A program made the position numbers and the translations under genes. 64,000 nt of DNA. Source: Arminella tubonensis (lineage in GTDB: Bacteria > Pseudomonadota > Alphaproteobacteria > Rhizobiales > Rhizobiaceae). The DNA lies in assembly GCF_003240585.1 (NCBI RefSeq), contig NZ_PCDP01000003.1, forward strand, positions 95,574-159,573, given 5' to 3'. The notes under the pieces are model-generated. The model made no database searches and was not told the origin of the DNA. It worked only from the letters and a program-made list of their open reading frames with translations. This document shows, piece by piece, positions 26,404 through 35,426 of the stretch (its first letter is position 1; each line of letters opens with the position of its first letter).

Positions 26404-28359
26404 ATGACTTTCAGGCTGGCAACATTCGGTGAGCTGCGGCTCGTTGACACTAGGGGGGAACCGGTCGGCTTTCCCGTCAAGGGTCTGCTTCTGATCTGCT
26501 ACCTGCTGGCGACCAATCGCGAGGACGTCTCCCGAGGCAACGCCGCGCGCATGCTGTGGGAAAGCGAGGATCACAGCATTTCGCTCGTCAATCTGCGCAA
26601 GACGATATCAAGAGTGTTGATCCGACAGGCCGAGATTGGGGTCGAATTCCTGAAATTCACACCAACCGCCATTAGCCTCGATCGGAGCGCACTCGATAGC
26701 GATCTGGCCGAGCTCGCCCGCATCGAGCCCGATAGTCCGATAAAGCGGATCGACAGCTTGGTGCGGCTGCTGCGGCACGTGTTCCTCGAGAGCCTTGAAT
26801 TTCAGACTGCGGCTTTCAGCGAATGGATAGAACAGGAAAGGGCCCGGCATACCGGCCTGCTGCTACGGTCGGTGGAGGAGTCCCTATCCCCTGCTGCAAC
26901 GGTTGACGACAGGGCCTTGATCAAGGAGGCCGTACTGTGCCTGCTGCGAATAAATCCCGACGGCGAAAACATCCACCAGCTATTGGTGGATGCCTATGAG
27001 GCCGATGGTGAAGTTGATGCGCTCCGCAAGATATTCGAGCGCAGGAAGAGCGCGATCTGGGGCACTCTTTCTCTGACCCCGGATGCTCATGCACTTGAAG
27101 TCGCCCGGCGGGTTTACGAGAAGCGATATCCCGAGGCTCGGCCGAGCGTGGCGACAAATCGGTTGGCAATTCCCCCAGACACTGCGGTCGACCCGCTGGC
27201 AAAGCAGCTGATTCCACGTGTCGCACTGTTGCCGCCTGCCGATATCGGGCGGATTTCAAGCCCGTCGGCGATGGCGGAACTTTTGATACAGGACATCACG
27301 ATCGGCCTTTCGGCGGCGCGCACGCTACGCGTGGTGGCGCCCTTCACCTCCGCGCAGATCAGCCGGCATGCGGATAAGATGGCGCTTATCAAGCAGCATT
27401 CGATCTCGTATTTCCTGGATACCCGATTGAGCGGCGGCGATGAGACCTCGCTGTTCGCCCAGCTTATCCATATCGCAAATGACGAGGTTGTCTGGGCCGA
27501 GCGCTTCAGCCTGAAGAGCAGCGAGCTTCCCATTCAGCGCCGCGAAATCGCCCGTCGAGTGGCGGCGGGCGTCGTAAATGAAGTTCAACGCAACGAACTG
27601 GCGCGGGAATACTTCGAGCAGAACCCCGCCGCATATCATCACTATCTCCTCGGCCAGCACTATCTGCAGAACCTGACGCTTCCAGACATTCGACGGGCCC
27701 GTAGGGAATTTCGCGCAGCCCTGCAGGAGAGCCAGTATTTCGCCCCGGCTCTCAGCGGTCTGGCGCGAACTCATTCCAGGGAATGGCTGTTGACGGCCCG
27801 TGGGGACATCGAGCATCTGAGGCTTTCGGAGACCCACGCCAATCACGCCATTGCAGCGGGGCAGGACTTGGCCGCCGGCTACCGCGAGCTCGGAGTTACC
27901 AAGCTCTTTCTTGGCGATTTCGATGAAAGCGCCGCCGCCCTCCAACTCGCCGAGACCTTGAGCCCGCACTATGCCGACGTCATCGCCGACCACGCCGACA
28001 CGCTTGTTCATGCTTCGCTGCCGGCGCAAGGATTGGAAAAGATCGAGCAGGCAATCGACCTTAATCCTCTCTGCCCGGACCTCTATCACTGGACCGCAGC
28101 GGGCGCGAACTACTATCTCGGGCGCTACGAGCAGGCTCTGGCCTCGGTCGCCAGGATGCAGAATGGCGAGCCTGCCGGCAGACTGTCGGCCGCTAGCTGG
28201 GCGATGCTGGGCAATCAAAAAAAGGCTCGTTCATTCGTCCGGAAAGTTCGTGAGAGCTATCCGGAATTCGACGTCGACGAATGGTTGTCCATCGTTCCGA
28301 TCAAGGAGCAGTGGCAGAAGGATCACTACCGTGAAGGCTTGCTGAAGGCAGGATTTTAA
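26404..28359 (+). CDS. SARP-type regulator with BTAD and TPR domains
   Basis: A 651-residue cytoplasmic protein. Residues 1-95: OmpR-like winged helix (FRLATFGELRLVDTRGE ... NAARMLWE ... NLRKTISRVL). Residues ~100-235: bacterial transcriptional activator domain (LLRINPDGENIHQLLVDAYEADGEVDALRKIFERR). Residues ~245-400: a middle domain of the type seen in CadC/adenylate-cyclase-linked regulators (VALLPPADIG ... VVAPFTSAQISRH). Residues ~415-630: TPR-like repeats. SARP proteins activate secondary-metabolite clusters in actinobacteria; a homologue between tfuA and ycaO is the likely activator here. It ends 29 bases before the small gene. Confidence 0.85.
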   Translation: MTFRLATFGELRLVDTRGEPVGFPVKGLLLICYLLATNREDVSRGNAARMLWESEDHSISLVNLRKTISRVLIRQAEIGVEFLKFTPTAISLDRSALDSDLAELARIEPDSPIKRIDSLVRLLRHVFLESLEFQTAAFSEWIEQERARHTGLLLRSVEESLSPAATVDDRALIKEAVLCLLRINPDGENIHQLLVDAYEADGEVDALRKIFERRKSAIWGTLSLTPDAHALEVARRVYEKRYPEARPSVATNRLAIPPDTAVDPLAKQLIPRVALLPPADIGRISSPSAMAELLIQDITIGLSAARTLRVVAPFTSAQISRHADKMALIKQHSISYFLDTRLSGGDETSLFAQLIHIANDEVVWAERFSLKSSELPIQRREIARRVAAGVVNEVQRNELAREYFEQNPAAYHHYLLGQHYLQNLTLPDIRRARREFRAALQESQYFAPALSGLARTHSREWLLTARGDIEHLRLSETHANHAIAAGQDLAAGYRELGVTKLFLGDFDESAAALQLAETLSPHYADVIADHADTLVHASLPAQGLEKIEQAIDLNPLCPDLYHWTAAGANYYLGRYEQALASVARMQNGEPAGRLSAASWAMLGNQKKARSFVRKVRESYPEFDVDEWLSIVPIKEQWQKDHYREGLLKAGF

Positions 28360-28388
28360 ACCGCAATCTGAAACGAAAGGGCATTGTA

Positions 28389-28607
28389 ATGGCAAAGGTA
28401 GTCGTAATTGGCATTCCCGGCGAAACCGAACTCTGGCTTGCCGACCTCGGCGCCGGGACGGTTACAAAGCTACCACCCGCAAAAGGCGGCGCGCTCGCTG
28501 AGGCACACAAGCTGCGCCATGCCGGGGCAACCATCACCAAGGGCGTCGATCTCGCAATTGTTGTGAGCTCGAAGGAGGCCGTTGCTTCCGGTCAGTTCGT
28601 CGGTTGA
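28389..28607 (+). CDS. 72-residue protein of unknown family directly before YcaO
   Basis: It starts with ATG 28389 after GAAAGGG and stops 4 bases before the YcaO ATG, so translation with the neighbours is very likely. The opening VVVIGIPGETELWLADLGAG is rich in hydrophobic strands; the centre (KLPPAKGGALAEAHKLRHAG) is basic and helical, and the end is VVSSKEAVASGQFVG. There is no Cys, no signal peptide and no recognised domain. It could be the substrate (precursor) of the YcaO-TfuA pair, a partner protein, or unrelated. It lacks a repetitive or Cys/Ser/Thr-rich core; thioamidation does not need one. Confidence 0.7.
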   Translation: MAKVVVIGIPGETELWLADLGAGTVTKLPPAKGGALAEAHKLRHAGATITKGVDLAIVVSSKEAVASGQFVG

Positions 28608-28611
28608 ATCG

Positions 28612-29829
28612 ATGGAAATGCAATCTGACGACGCAGCAGGTGCGTCGTCAGCCTATTCGGATCGCGCGTGCTCGCCAGAGGAGACTCTGCTGCGGATAGA
28701 ACCGTTGCTGCAGAATTTCGGGATCACAAGACTGTCTCGGTTGACGACGCTGGATAGCCTCGGCATCCCGGTATGGAATGCCGTTGCGCCCAATGCGAAG
28801 TCGATCGTGATCAACCAGGGCAAAGGTATCACCGACATCGACGCCAAGGTGTCCGCTGCCATGGAGGCACTTGAGCGGGCGGTTGCCGGGCGTCCAGAAG
28901 TACCCACCAACAGGGCAAGCTGGCGGGAATTGGCGCATGCCGGCCGAACGGTTGAGACGTTGAATTGTCTCGTCGCTCACGGGCAGGACGATATCCGCCC
29001 CGACGATCAGCTGGAATGGGTGGCAGGGCTTAATCTCATCACCGGCCGCGAGACACTTGTTCCCTTCGATGCAGTGGTTCTGGATGCGACCGCTTCTCAG
29101 GCGCGTTTCTGGCAGTCGTCGGACGGGCTGGCATCCGGCAATACCATCGACGAAGCCAATCTTCACGCCGTGCTCGAGCGGATCGAGCGTGACGCCTATA
29201 TACTTTGGCAGGTGATGTCGGACGCCGGCCGCATCGCCTGCGGCATCGACCCGTTGTCGCTTGATGAGGATGTGGTGGCACAGCTTACGGAACGTGTGGC
29301 GCGCGCCGGTCTGGTCCTCCGGTTGTTCGACATCACCAGCGACATCGGCATACCTTGCTATTCGGCGCTGCTGGCGCCGGCCAATATCATGGAAATCAGG
29401 CAGCCGCGCTATCTCGACGTGACGCACGGCAGCGGAACGCATCCCGATCCCGTTCAGGCAGTCATTCGTGCCATAACCGAGGCGGCGCAGGCGAGGTTGA
29501 CCTTTATCAGCGGGGCTCGGGATGACATTCATCCCGACACCTTTCAACGCCCCTTATCGGGGGAAACAAGACACCTGCTTTCATCCGCGCCCACTAAGGC
29601 TTTCACCGGGTTAGAACCCAGCGCTCGCGGCGCACCGGCATTGCTGGCCCACACCCTTGATCACCTTAGAAATGCCGGCATCGCCTCTGTGCTGTCTGTT
29701 GCGTTGACGGACAAGACGACACCATTCTCCGTCGTCAAAATTCTAGCGCCGGAGCTTGAAAATCCGGAGGGCCATCGCAAGCGGCGGTTTGGGGCGCGGG
29801 CAATTTCCCGGACGTTGGACTTATTGTAG
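28612..29829 (+). CDS. YcaO-family cyclodehydratase/thioamide synthetase
   Basis: About 405 residues from ATG 28612; ATG 28618 and TTG 28582 are alternatives, and the best Shine-Dalgarno (GGAGG, 28573-28577) sits near the TTG. The ATP/Mg-binding signatures are present: GKGITDIDAKVSAAMEALERA (Glu85, Glu88) and EANLHAVLERIERDAYILW (Glu189, Glu192, Asp194). YcaO enzymes phosphorylate a backbone amide O so it can be attacked by a thiol, hydroxyl or external sulfide. The C-terminus ends RRFGARAISRTLDLL without the PxPxP tail of azoline-forming YcaOs, which fits a TfuA-dependent thioamide role. Last gene of the locus. Confidence 0.9.
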   Translation: MEMQSDDAAGASSAYSDRACSPEETLLRIEPLLQNFGITRLSRLTTLDSLGIPVWNAVAPNAKSIVINQGKGITDIDAKVSAAMEALERAVAGRPEVPTNRASWRELAHAGRTVETLNCLVAHGQDDIRPDDQLEWVAGLNLITGRETLVPFDAVVLDATASQARFWQSSDGLASGNTIDEANLHAVLERIERDAYILWQVMSDAGRIACGIDPLSLDEDVVAQLTERVARAGLVLRLFDITSDIGIPCYSALLAPANIMEIRQPRYLDVTHGSGTHPDPVQAVIRAITEAAQARLTFISGARDDIHPDTFQRPLSGETRHLLSSAPTKAFTGLEPSARGAPALLAHTLDHLRNAGIASVLSVALTDKTTPFSVVKILAPELENPEGHRKRRFGARAISRTLDLL

Positions 29830-30093
29830 ATCGCGCAAAGGTCTTCCCGATCGATAGGGCCAGGTTCGCCAAAGCCTTTGCAAACACAATTCTCGTGAGA
29901 ACCTGACGTCGGCCGGTTTCGTCTTATCCGCACAAACACAAAAGTACGGAATTCCGCCAGTAGTCGATAAAATAGATGGTTTTAACTGTCAAAAGAGTTT
30001 TGCGCTCCTTAGGTTGCCGTCATTGACGCTTTACAGAGCGGACGATGAACAAGGCTCGAGAGCCAGTCTCGGCATCAACGATAGGGACGGATC

Positions 30094-31107
30094 ATGAAAC
30101 TCCAAAAGACACTGCTCGCGGGCCTGTTCGGCGCGCTATCATTCGCTGCCGCTTTCACAGCCGATGCTGCTGATAAGAAGGTCGTCGTCGGGTACCAGAC
30201 CGACGCCCTGCCCTCCTCGGTCGCGATCGGCAACGGCGATTTCGCAAAGGCCACCGGCTACGACATCGACTTCCGCAAGTTCAATTCCGGCGCCGATATC
30301 TTCGCGGCAATCGCTTCGGGCGACGTGCAGATCGGATATGTCGGCTCCAGCCCCTTCGCTGCGGCGACGTCGCGCGGGCTTGACGTGAAGGCCTTCTATC
30401 TCTCCTCGATTTCGGGGATCGACGAAGCCTTGGTGGTCCGCAATGGGTCCGGCATCGAGACGCTTGCCGACCTCAAGGGCAAGAAGCTGGCCGCGGCACC
30501 CGTCTCCACGGACCACTACCAGCTCCTGGCGCTGATCAAGAGCCTGGGCCTGACAGAAAAGGATGTTCAGGTTTTCGCCATTCCGCAGCCGCAGATCGTT
30601 GCCGGTTTCAACCGCGGCGACATCGATGGCGGGTTCGTCTGGGACCCGGCACTGACCGAACTTAAGAAGAACGGCAAGGTACTGATCACCTCCAAGGAAG
30701 TTGCCGACAAGGGTGCTCCGACATTCTCTGCCTGGGTCTCTGCCGCAAGCTTTGCTTCGAAGGATCCGGAGTTCCTGAAGAAGTTTGCTGGCGTCATCAA
30801 CAAATACTACGCCTCGTTCGACAGCGACAAGGCAGCCTGGGGTCCGGATAGCGACAACGCCAAGCTGCTTGCCAAGACGCTCGGCGGCACGCCGGAGCAG
30901 CAGTCCGCCGCCCTTAAGAACCTCACGCTCCTGACGCCTGAGGTGCAGGCCTCCGACGCCTGGCTCGGCGGCGGCGAGAAATCGGGCGCTGCGAAGATCC
31001 TCAAGGACACGGCAACCTTCCTAAAGGAGCAGGGCAAGGTTTCCGAAGTTCTCCCAAGCTATGCCGCCTTCGTCACCCCGGACGCGGTCGTCGCGCCGAG
31101 CAACTGA
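30094..31107 (+). CDS. tauA: TauA, taurine/sulfonate ABC transporter binding protein
   Basis: 337 residues with signal peptide MKLQKTLLAGLFGALSFAAAF cleaved near ADA. The NMT1/TauA fold is recognisable: VVVGYQTDALPSSVAIGNGDF, IASGDVQIGYVGSSPFAAATSRGLDVKAF and the hinge DLKGKKLAAAPVSTDHYQLL. It should capture taurine or another alkanesulfonate in the periplasm. First gene of an operon with the ATPase, permease and an SfnB-like enzyme; the 260-base gap before it holds the promoter. Confidence 0.9.
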   Translation: MKLQKTLLAGLFGALSFAAAFTADAADKKVVVGYQTDALPSSVAIGNGDFAKATGYDIDFRKFNSGADIFAAIASGDVQIGYVGSSPFAAATSRGLDVKAFYLSSISGIDEALVVRNGSGIETLADLKGKKLAAAPVSTDHYQLLALIKSLGLTEKDVQVFAIPQPQIVAGFNRGDIDGGFVWDPALTELKKNGKVLITSKEVADKGAPTFSAWVSAASFASKDPEFLKKFAGVINKYYASFDSDKAAWGPDSDNAKLLAKTLGGTPEQQSAALKNLTLLTPEVQASDAWLGGGEKSGAAKILKDTATFLKEQGKVSEVLPSYAAFVTPDAVVAPSN

Positions 31108-31170
31108 CGATAAAACAGTCCCGCGTTCGCATACAATTGCGGCGCGGGACGATTTATGGATTGACCACAC

Positions 31171-31962
31171 ATGTTGAAAGTCGAACGTGCAAGTGTCTAT
31201 TTCGCCGCGCGCGACGGACGAACGGTGCATGCCTTGGATAGAGTGTCGCTCGACATTCCCGACCAAAGTTTTGTCGTTGCCCTCGGCGCATCCGGCTGTG
31301 GCAAATCTACCCTTCTGAACGCGATCGCTGGCTTCCTTCCGCTTTCGGAAGGCTCGATTACCCTCGACGGTCGGCCGATCGTTGCTCCGGGTGCCGACCG
31401 CGGCGTCGTCTTCCAGAAGGATACGCTGCTCCCTTGGAAATCGGTGCTGGACAACGTGGCGCTTGGATTGAAGTTTGCTGGCGTCGGCCGGTCCGAGCGG
31501 CGCGACCGTTCGCAGGCGCTGCTTCAGCTTGTGGGCCTTGCAGATTTCTCCAATGCGATGCCTTTCGAGCTGTCCGGCGGCATGCGGCAGCGGGTCGGCA
31601 TCGCCCGTGCGCTTGCGACCGATCCCGATATTCTTTTGATGGACGAGCCGTTCGGAGCGCTCGACAGCCTCACCCGCGAGCAGATGCAGGAACTGCTGGT
31701 TTCCGTCTGGGACAGGACCGGCAAGCGCATCTTCTTCATCACCCATTCAATCGAGGAAGCCCTGTTTCTCGGCACGCAGGTGATTGTCATGTCGCCTCGA
31801 CCCGGCAGGATCGTTGCCCGCTTCGACCTCGATTTCGTCAAGAGATTTGCAAAGAACCGCGATGCCCGCGAAATCAAGGCGTCACCCGAGTTCGCCAACT
31901 TGCGCGAGGAAATCCGCGCCATCGTTCACAGCTCAGAGGACTTCAGGAGTGCGGCCGAATGA
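31171..31962 (+). CDS. tauB: TauB, taurine/sulfonate ABC transporter ATPase
   Basis: 263 residues. Walker [11 protein letters not shown]-loop [11 protein letters not shown], signature [14 protein letters not shown], Walker [13 protein letters not shown] and switch His [10 protein letters not shown] are complete. The LPW after the Q-loop and the C-terminal [16 protein letters not shown] are typical of TauB/SsuB. The stop overlaps the permease ATG (31959-31962). Confidence 0.92.
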   Translation: MLKVERASVYFAARDGRTVHALDRVSLDIPDQSFVVALGASGCGKSTLLNAIAGFLPLSEGSITLDGRPIVAPGADRGVVFQKDTLLPWKSVLDNVALGLKFAGVGRSERRDRSQALLQLVGLADFSNAMPFELSGGMRQRVGIARALATDPDILLMDEPFGALDSLTREQMQELLVSVWDRTGKRIFFITHSIEEALFLGTQVIVMSPRPGRIVARFDLDFVKRFAKNRDAREIKASPEFANLREEIRAIVHSSEDFRSAAE

Positions 31963-32813
31963 CCGATCTTGCAAGAGGCGACGTAGACGTTCGCATATCG
32001 CAACCTGTCGCCAAGCGCCTCGTGAAGATGCGCGGTTTCGGCATCGGCGAGAAATCGACGTCATCGATCAGCATCATCACCGGCATCGTGCTTTTGGTGG
32101 CATGGTGGGCAGTGGCGAGATCCGGCTTCGTCGCCCACCTCTTTCTGCCGACGCCCGAGGAAGTGCTGACCCAGGCAATCGCTTTCTATCATGACGGCTA
32201 TGCAGGCGCCTCGCTGTGGGAACATGTCTCTGCCAGTCTGTTCCGGATTCTATCAGCGGCGCTGATTGCCTGTTCGCTCGGGATTCCGGTCGGCCTTGCC
32301 ATGGGGCTCAACCGCTGGGCCAAGGGTGTGCTCGATACGCCCATTGAGTTCTACTGGCCGCTGCCGCCGCTTGCCTACCTTCCCTTGATGATCATCTGGC
32401 TCGGTATCGGCGAAACTTCGAAGATTACGCTTCTGGTCCTCGCCATGTTCGCGCCGATCTGCCTTTCGGCGCAGTCCGGTGTGCGGGCATTGCCGATCGA
32501 GCGTGTCAACGCTGCGTTGTCGCTTGGCGCAAGCCGCTGGAACCTGTTCTTCGACATTGTGCTTCCATCTGCCCTGCCTGAGATCCTCACCGGAATCCGC
32601 ATCGCGCTTGGAGTCGGTTGGGGAACGCTGGTGGCCGCCGAATTGATCGCTGCCACGCGCGGCATCGGTTTCATGATCATGTCGGCATCGCAGTTTTTGG
32701 CGACCGATGTCGTTTTCGTCGGCATTGGCATCATTGCGCTTTGTGCCTTCGCTTTCACGCTGGTGATGCGATCGCTCGAGACCTGGCTGGTGCCGTGGAA
32801 GGGCAAGAGCTGA
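31959..32813 (+). CDS. tauC: TauC, taurine/sulfonate ABC transporter permease
   Basis: About 284 residues from ATG 31959, coupled to tauB by an ATGA overlap; the open frame upstream to 31434 is a shadow of tauB. It has six hydrophobic segments, and the coupling motif [35 protein letters not shown] is characteristic of the SsuC/TauC family. With TauB it forms the inner-membrane importer. Confidence 0.92.
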   Translation: MTDLARGDVDVRISQPVAKRLVKMRGFGIGEKSTSSISIITGIVLLVAWWAVARSGFVAHLFLPTPEEVLTQAIAFYHDGYAGASLWEHVSASLFRILSAALIACSLGIPVGLAMGLNRWAKGVLDTPIEFYWPLPPLAYLPLMIIWLGIGETSKITLLVLAMFAPICLSAQSGVRALPIERVNAALSLGASRWNLFFDIVLPSALPEILTGIRIALGVGWGTLVAAELIAATRGIGFMIMSASQFLATDVVFVGIGIIALCAFAFTLVMRSLETWLVPWKGKS

Positions 32814-32857
32814 CGCCGTCGTAGTCTCATAGGTCCAAAAGATCGGGAAAGTTTTTC

Positions 32858-34072
32858 ATGGAAAATATAGTTAGGCTCAAACAAGAGAAACGCGAGGTGC
32901 ACGTCATTCAAAGTGACGACGAGGCCCTCGATATAGCAAAGCGCCTTTCGGCAGATTTCGCAAAGACGGCAAGCGCGCGCGATCTGGATCGGACCCTGCC
33001 TTTCGACGAGCTCGACGCGCTGTCGCAATCCGGCCTTCTGGCAATTACCGTGCCGTCCGAATATGGCGGGCTCGACGTCTCCAACGCGGTGCTGGCCGAG
33101 ATCACGGCGATCCTTGCCGAAGGCGATGCGTCGATCGGCCAGATTCCGCAGAACCATTTTTATATCCTGGAGGCCCTGCGCACCGACGGCAGCGAAGAAC
33201 AGAAGCGATACTTCTTCGAACGGGTGCTAGCGGGCGACAGGTTCGGCAATGCGCTTTCCGAGAAGGGAACGAAGACCGTCGGCCAATACAACACCCGCAT
33301 TTCGCGTGAGGGGCTCGGCTATCGGATCAACGGCCGCAAGTTCTATTCCACCGGTGTGCTCTTTGCGGACTGGGTGACGGTCTTTGCCGTCGACGCAGAG
33401 GACCGTCTGACCATGTCCTTCGTCGCAAAGGGTGCCGAAGGCATCGAGATCGTCGACGACTGGGACGGCTTCGGGCAGCGCACGACCGGCAGCGGCACGA
33501 CCATTCTCAACAATGTCTACGTCAATGCCGATGCGGTCGTCCACCATCACAAGGGCTTCGAACGGCCATCAACGATCGGCTCGGTCGGCCAGATCATTCA
33601 TGCGGGCGTCGATCTCGGAATTGCCCGCGCCGCCTTTGGCGAGACCCTGATCTTCGTCAAGACACAAGCCCGTCCATGGATGGACAGCGGCGTCGAGCGC
33701 GCATCGGATGACCCATTGACGATCACCAAGATCGGGCAGATCGCCATCCGTCTCGAGGCAGCCTCGGCGATGGTCGAACGCGCCGGACGGAAAGTGGACC
33801 TCGCCCAGATCGATCCGACGGAGGCCAAGGTCGTCGACGCGACGCTTGCCGTCGCCGCGGCCAAGGTATTGACGACGGAGATTGCTCTTGAGGCCTCAAG
33901 CACGCTGTTCGAACTTGCCGGCACGTCCTCAACGCGGATCGGGCTCAATCTTGACCGTCACTGGCGCAACGCACGCACGCACACGCTGCACGACCCCGTT
34001 CGCTGGAAGTATCATGTGGTCGGCAACTATCATCTGAACGATGTCCGGCCGCCAAAAAACGGCGCGCTCTGA
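32858..34072 (+). CDS. SfnB/DszC-like flavin monooxygenase (acyl-CoA dehydrogenase fold)
   Basis: 404 residues with the acyl-CoA-dehydrogenase fold as in SfnB and DszC: VPSEYGGLDVSNAVLAEI, RINGRKFYSTGVLFADW, DDWDGFGQRTTGSGTT and the C-terminal LNLDRHWRNARTHTLHDPV. Such enzymes use FMNH2 and O2 to oxidise organosulfur compounds; SfnB is linked to dimethyl sulfone use in pseudomonads. Co-transcribed with tauABC (45-base gap) and followed by a terminator. A flavin reductase would be needed but is not in the window. About the same architecture as the paralogue at 34144-35346. Confidence 0.85.
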   Translation: MENIVRLKQEKREVHVIQSDDEALDIAKRLSADFAKTASARDLDRTLPFDELDALSQSGLLAITVPSEYGGLDVSNAVLAEITAILAEGDASIGQIPQNHFYILEALRTDGSEEQKRYFFERVLAGDRFGNALSEKGTKTVGQYNTRISREGLGYRINGRKFYSTGVLFADWVTVFAVDAEDRLTMSFVAKGAEGIEIVDDWDGFGQRTTGSGTTILNNVYVNADAVVHHHKGFERPSTIGSVGQIIHAGVDLGIARAAFGETLIFVKTQARPWMDSGVERASDDPLTITKIGQIAIRLEAASAMVERAGRKVDLAQIDPTEAKVVDATLAVAAAKVLTTEIALEASSTLFELAGTSSTRIGLNLDRHWRNARTHTLHDPVRWKYHVVGNYHLNDVRPPKNGAL

Positions 34073-34091
34073 CTTTCGTTGCCAAAAGAAG

Positions 34092-34120
34092 ACCCCCGTT
34101 CCTCGACAAGGAACGGGGGT
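34092..34120 (+). terminator. Rho-independent terminator of the tau operon
   Basis: A 12-bp perfect stem (ACCCCCGTTCCT against AGGAACGGGGGT) with a 5-base loop is followed by TTTTGATTTCT. It lies 20 bases after the SfnB-like gene and 24 bases before the end of the convergent gene at 34144; the reverse strand has an A-rich side (AAAAGAAG upstream), so it may also serve the convergent transcript. Confidence 0.9.
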
Positions 34121-34143
34121 TTTGATTTCTCCTACCTGGCTTG

Positions 34144-35346
34144 TCAGCTGTAGAGGCTGACCTCGGGGATCTTGCCGTTGAGCACGAACTCCCCGACTTC
34201 CTTTGCCTTGTAGAAGACCGGGTCGTGCAGCGTGTGGGTTCTGACATTCCGCCAGAAGCGATCGAATCCATACTTTGATGCCGTTGAACGCGCGCCGGTC
34301 AGTTCGAAGACGCGAGAGGTAATGTCGAGCGAAACATGCGTGGCATTGACTTTCGCGGCGTAGGCCTCGGCAGCCGCTTCCCCGCGCTCGCGGGCCGTAA
34401 CATTGTGACCGCGGGAAAGAGCCGCCTGCACCGTTGCAGCCGCGCTGTCGGCAAGTGCGGCGGATGCCTTCAGCGACGCGGTGAATTCGCCGACGCGCTC
34501 GAGGATATAGGGATCGTCGGATGCCCGTTCGACACCGGAGGTTATCCAGGGACGCGTTGTGGTGCGAACATAGTCGACGGCCGCGGCAAGGGCACCTTCA
34601 GCAGCGCCGAGATAGAAATTGACGAAGACGAGCTGGATCAACGGCGTGTTGAATGTCGCAAGCACCGGCGGCGCTTCATCCGGAGCCGCGAAAAAATCCT
34701 CCTCATAGACGGGGAAGTCACGAAACTCGACGCTGCCGCTGTCGGACAGCCGCTGGCCGATATTGTCCCAGTCGTTGTTGGCAACGTAGCCGGGCCGATC
34801 GGTGGGCACGGCGAAGCTGGCAATTTTGCCATCCAGCAATGCATTGGCATTGATGTAATCGGATACGCGCGCGGCTGTTGAGAAGGACTTGCGGCCGTTC
34901 AATACAAAGCCATTGCCACGCGGGGTGAGCTCCAAGCCTGGATCACGCGGGTTGACGGCGGCGCCCCAATAGAGATTTCGCGATACGGTGTCCACACCCA
35001 GCGCATGGGCCCGCGCCTGGTCCTTCAGCGCCCAGTAGATGTACTGGCTATTGACGAAGTGATAGCCGAGAAGCTGGCCGAGAGAGCTTTCACCACGCGC
35101 GATGATCCGCACCAGACGCAGGGCGTCGACCCAGTCCAGCCCGCCGCCACCGATCTCGGGTGAATGCAGCGCGTTCAGCAATCCGGTATTTTTCAGCCGC
35201 ACGATCTCTGGTAGGGGCGGCAGCCCGTCCCGATCCAGTTCGGCGGCGCGCTCCGTGAAGGATGCCGAAATCTCGTGCGCCCTTAGAAACAGGTCATCCC
35301 GCCCGACGCCATGGCTGGCGGCAAAAATGACATTCGAGATGCTCAT
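34144..35346 (-). CDS. Second SfnB-like flavin enzyme (acyl-CoA dehydrogenase fold)
   Basis: About 400 residues from MSISNVIFAASHGVGRD (35346); the frame is open to 35409, overlapping nothing, but this Met starts the plausible protein. Motifs are HSPEIGGGGLDWVDALRLV, VLNGRKSFSTAARVSDYI, NNDWDNIGQRLSDSGSVEF and FDRFWRNVRTHTLHDPV. The shared C-terminal NVRTHTLHDP and the RPWI.SGVERASDDPY segment show it is a paralogue of the enzyme at 32858-34072. Its gene is convergent with that one and follows a binding-protein gene on the same strand, 80 bases downstream. Likely role: oxidation of an organosulfur compound. Confidence 0.83.
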   Translation of the reverse strand: MSISNVIFAASHGVGRDDLFLRAHEISASFTERAAELDRDGLPPLPEIVRLKNTGLLNALHSPEIGGGGLDWVDALRLVRIIARGESSLGQLLGYHFVNSQYIYWALKDQARAHALGVDTVSRNLYWGAAVNPRDPGLELTPRGNGFVLNGRKSFSTAARVSDYINANALLDGKIASFAVPTDRPGYVANNDWDNIGQRLSDSGSVEFRDFPVYEEDFFAAPDEAPPVLATFNTPLIQLVFVNFYLGAAEGALAAAVDYVRTTTRPWITSGVERASDDPYILERVGEFTASLKASAALADSAAATVQAALSRGHNVTARERGEAAAEAYAAKVNATHVSLDITSRVFELTGARSTASKYGFDRFWRNVRTHTLHDPVFYKAKEVGEFVLNGKIPEVSLYS

Positions 35347-35426
35347 ATCAAACTCCAGTGTATTTCTCGCATTGTATCGAGTGGCAGGCGGAGCGACGGC
35401 GTCGACCATCGCCTCCGCCTTACGCG

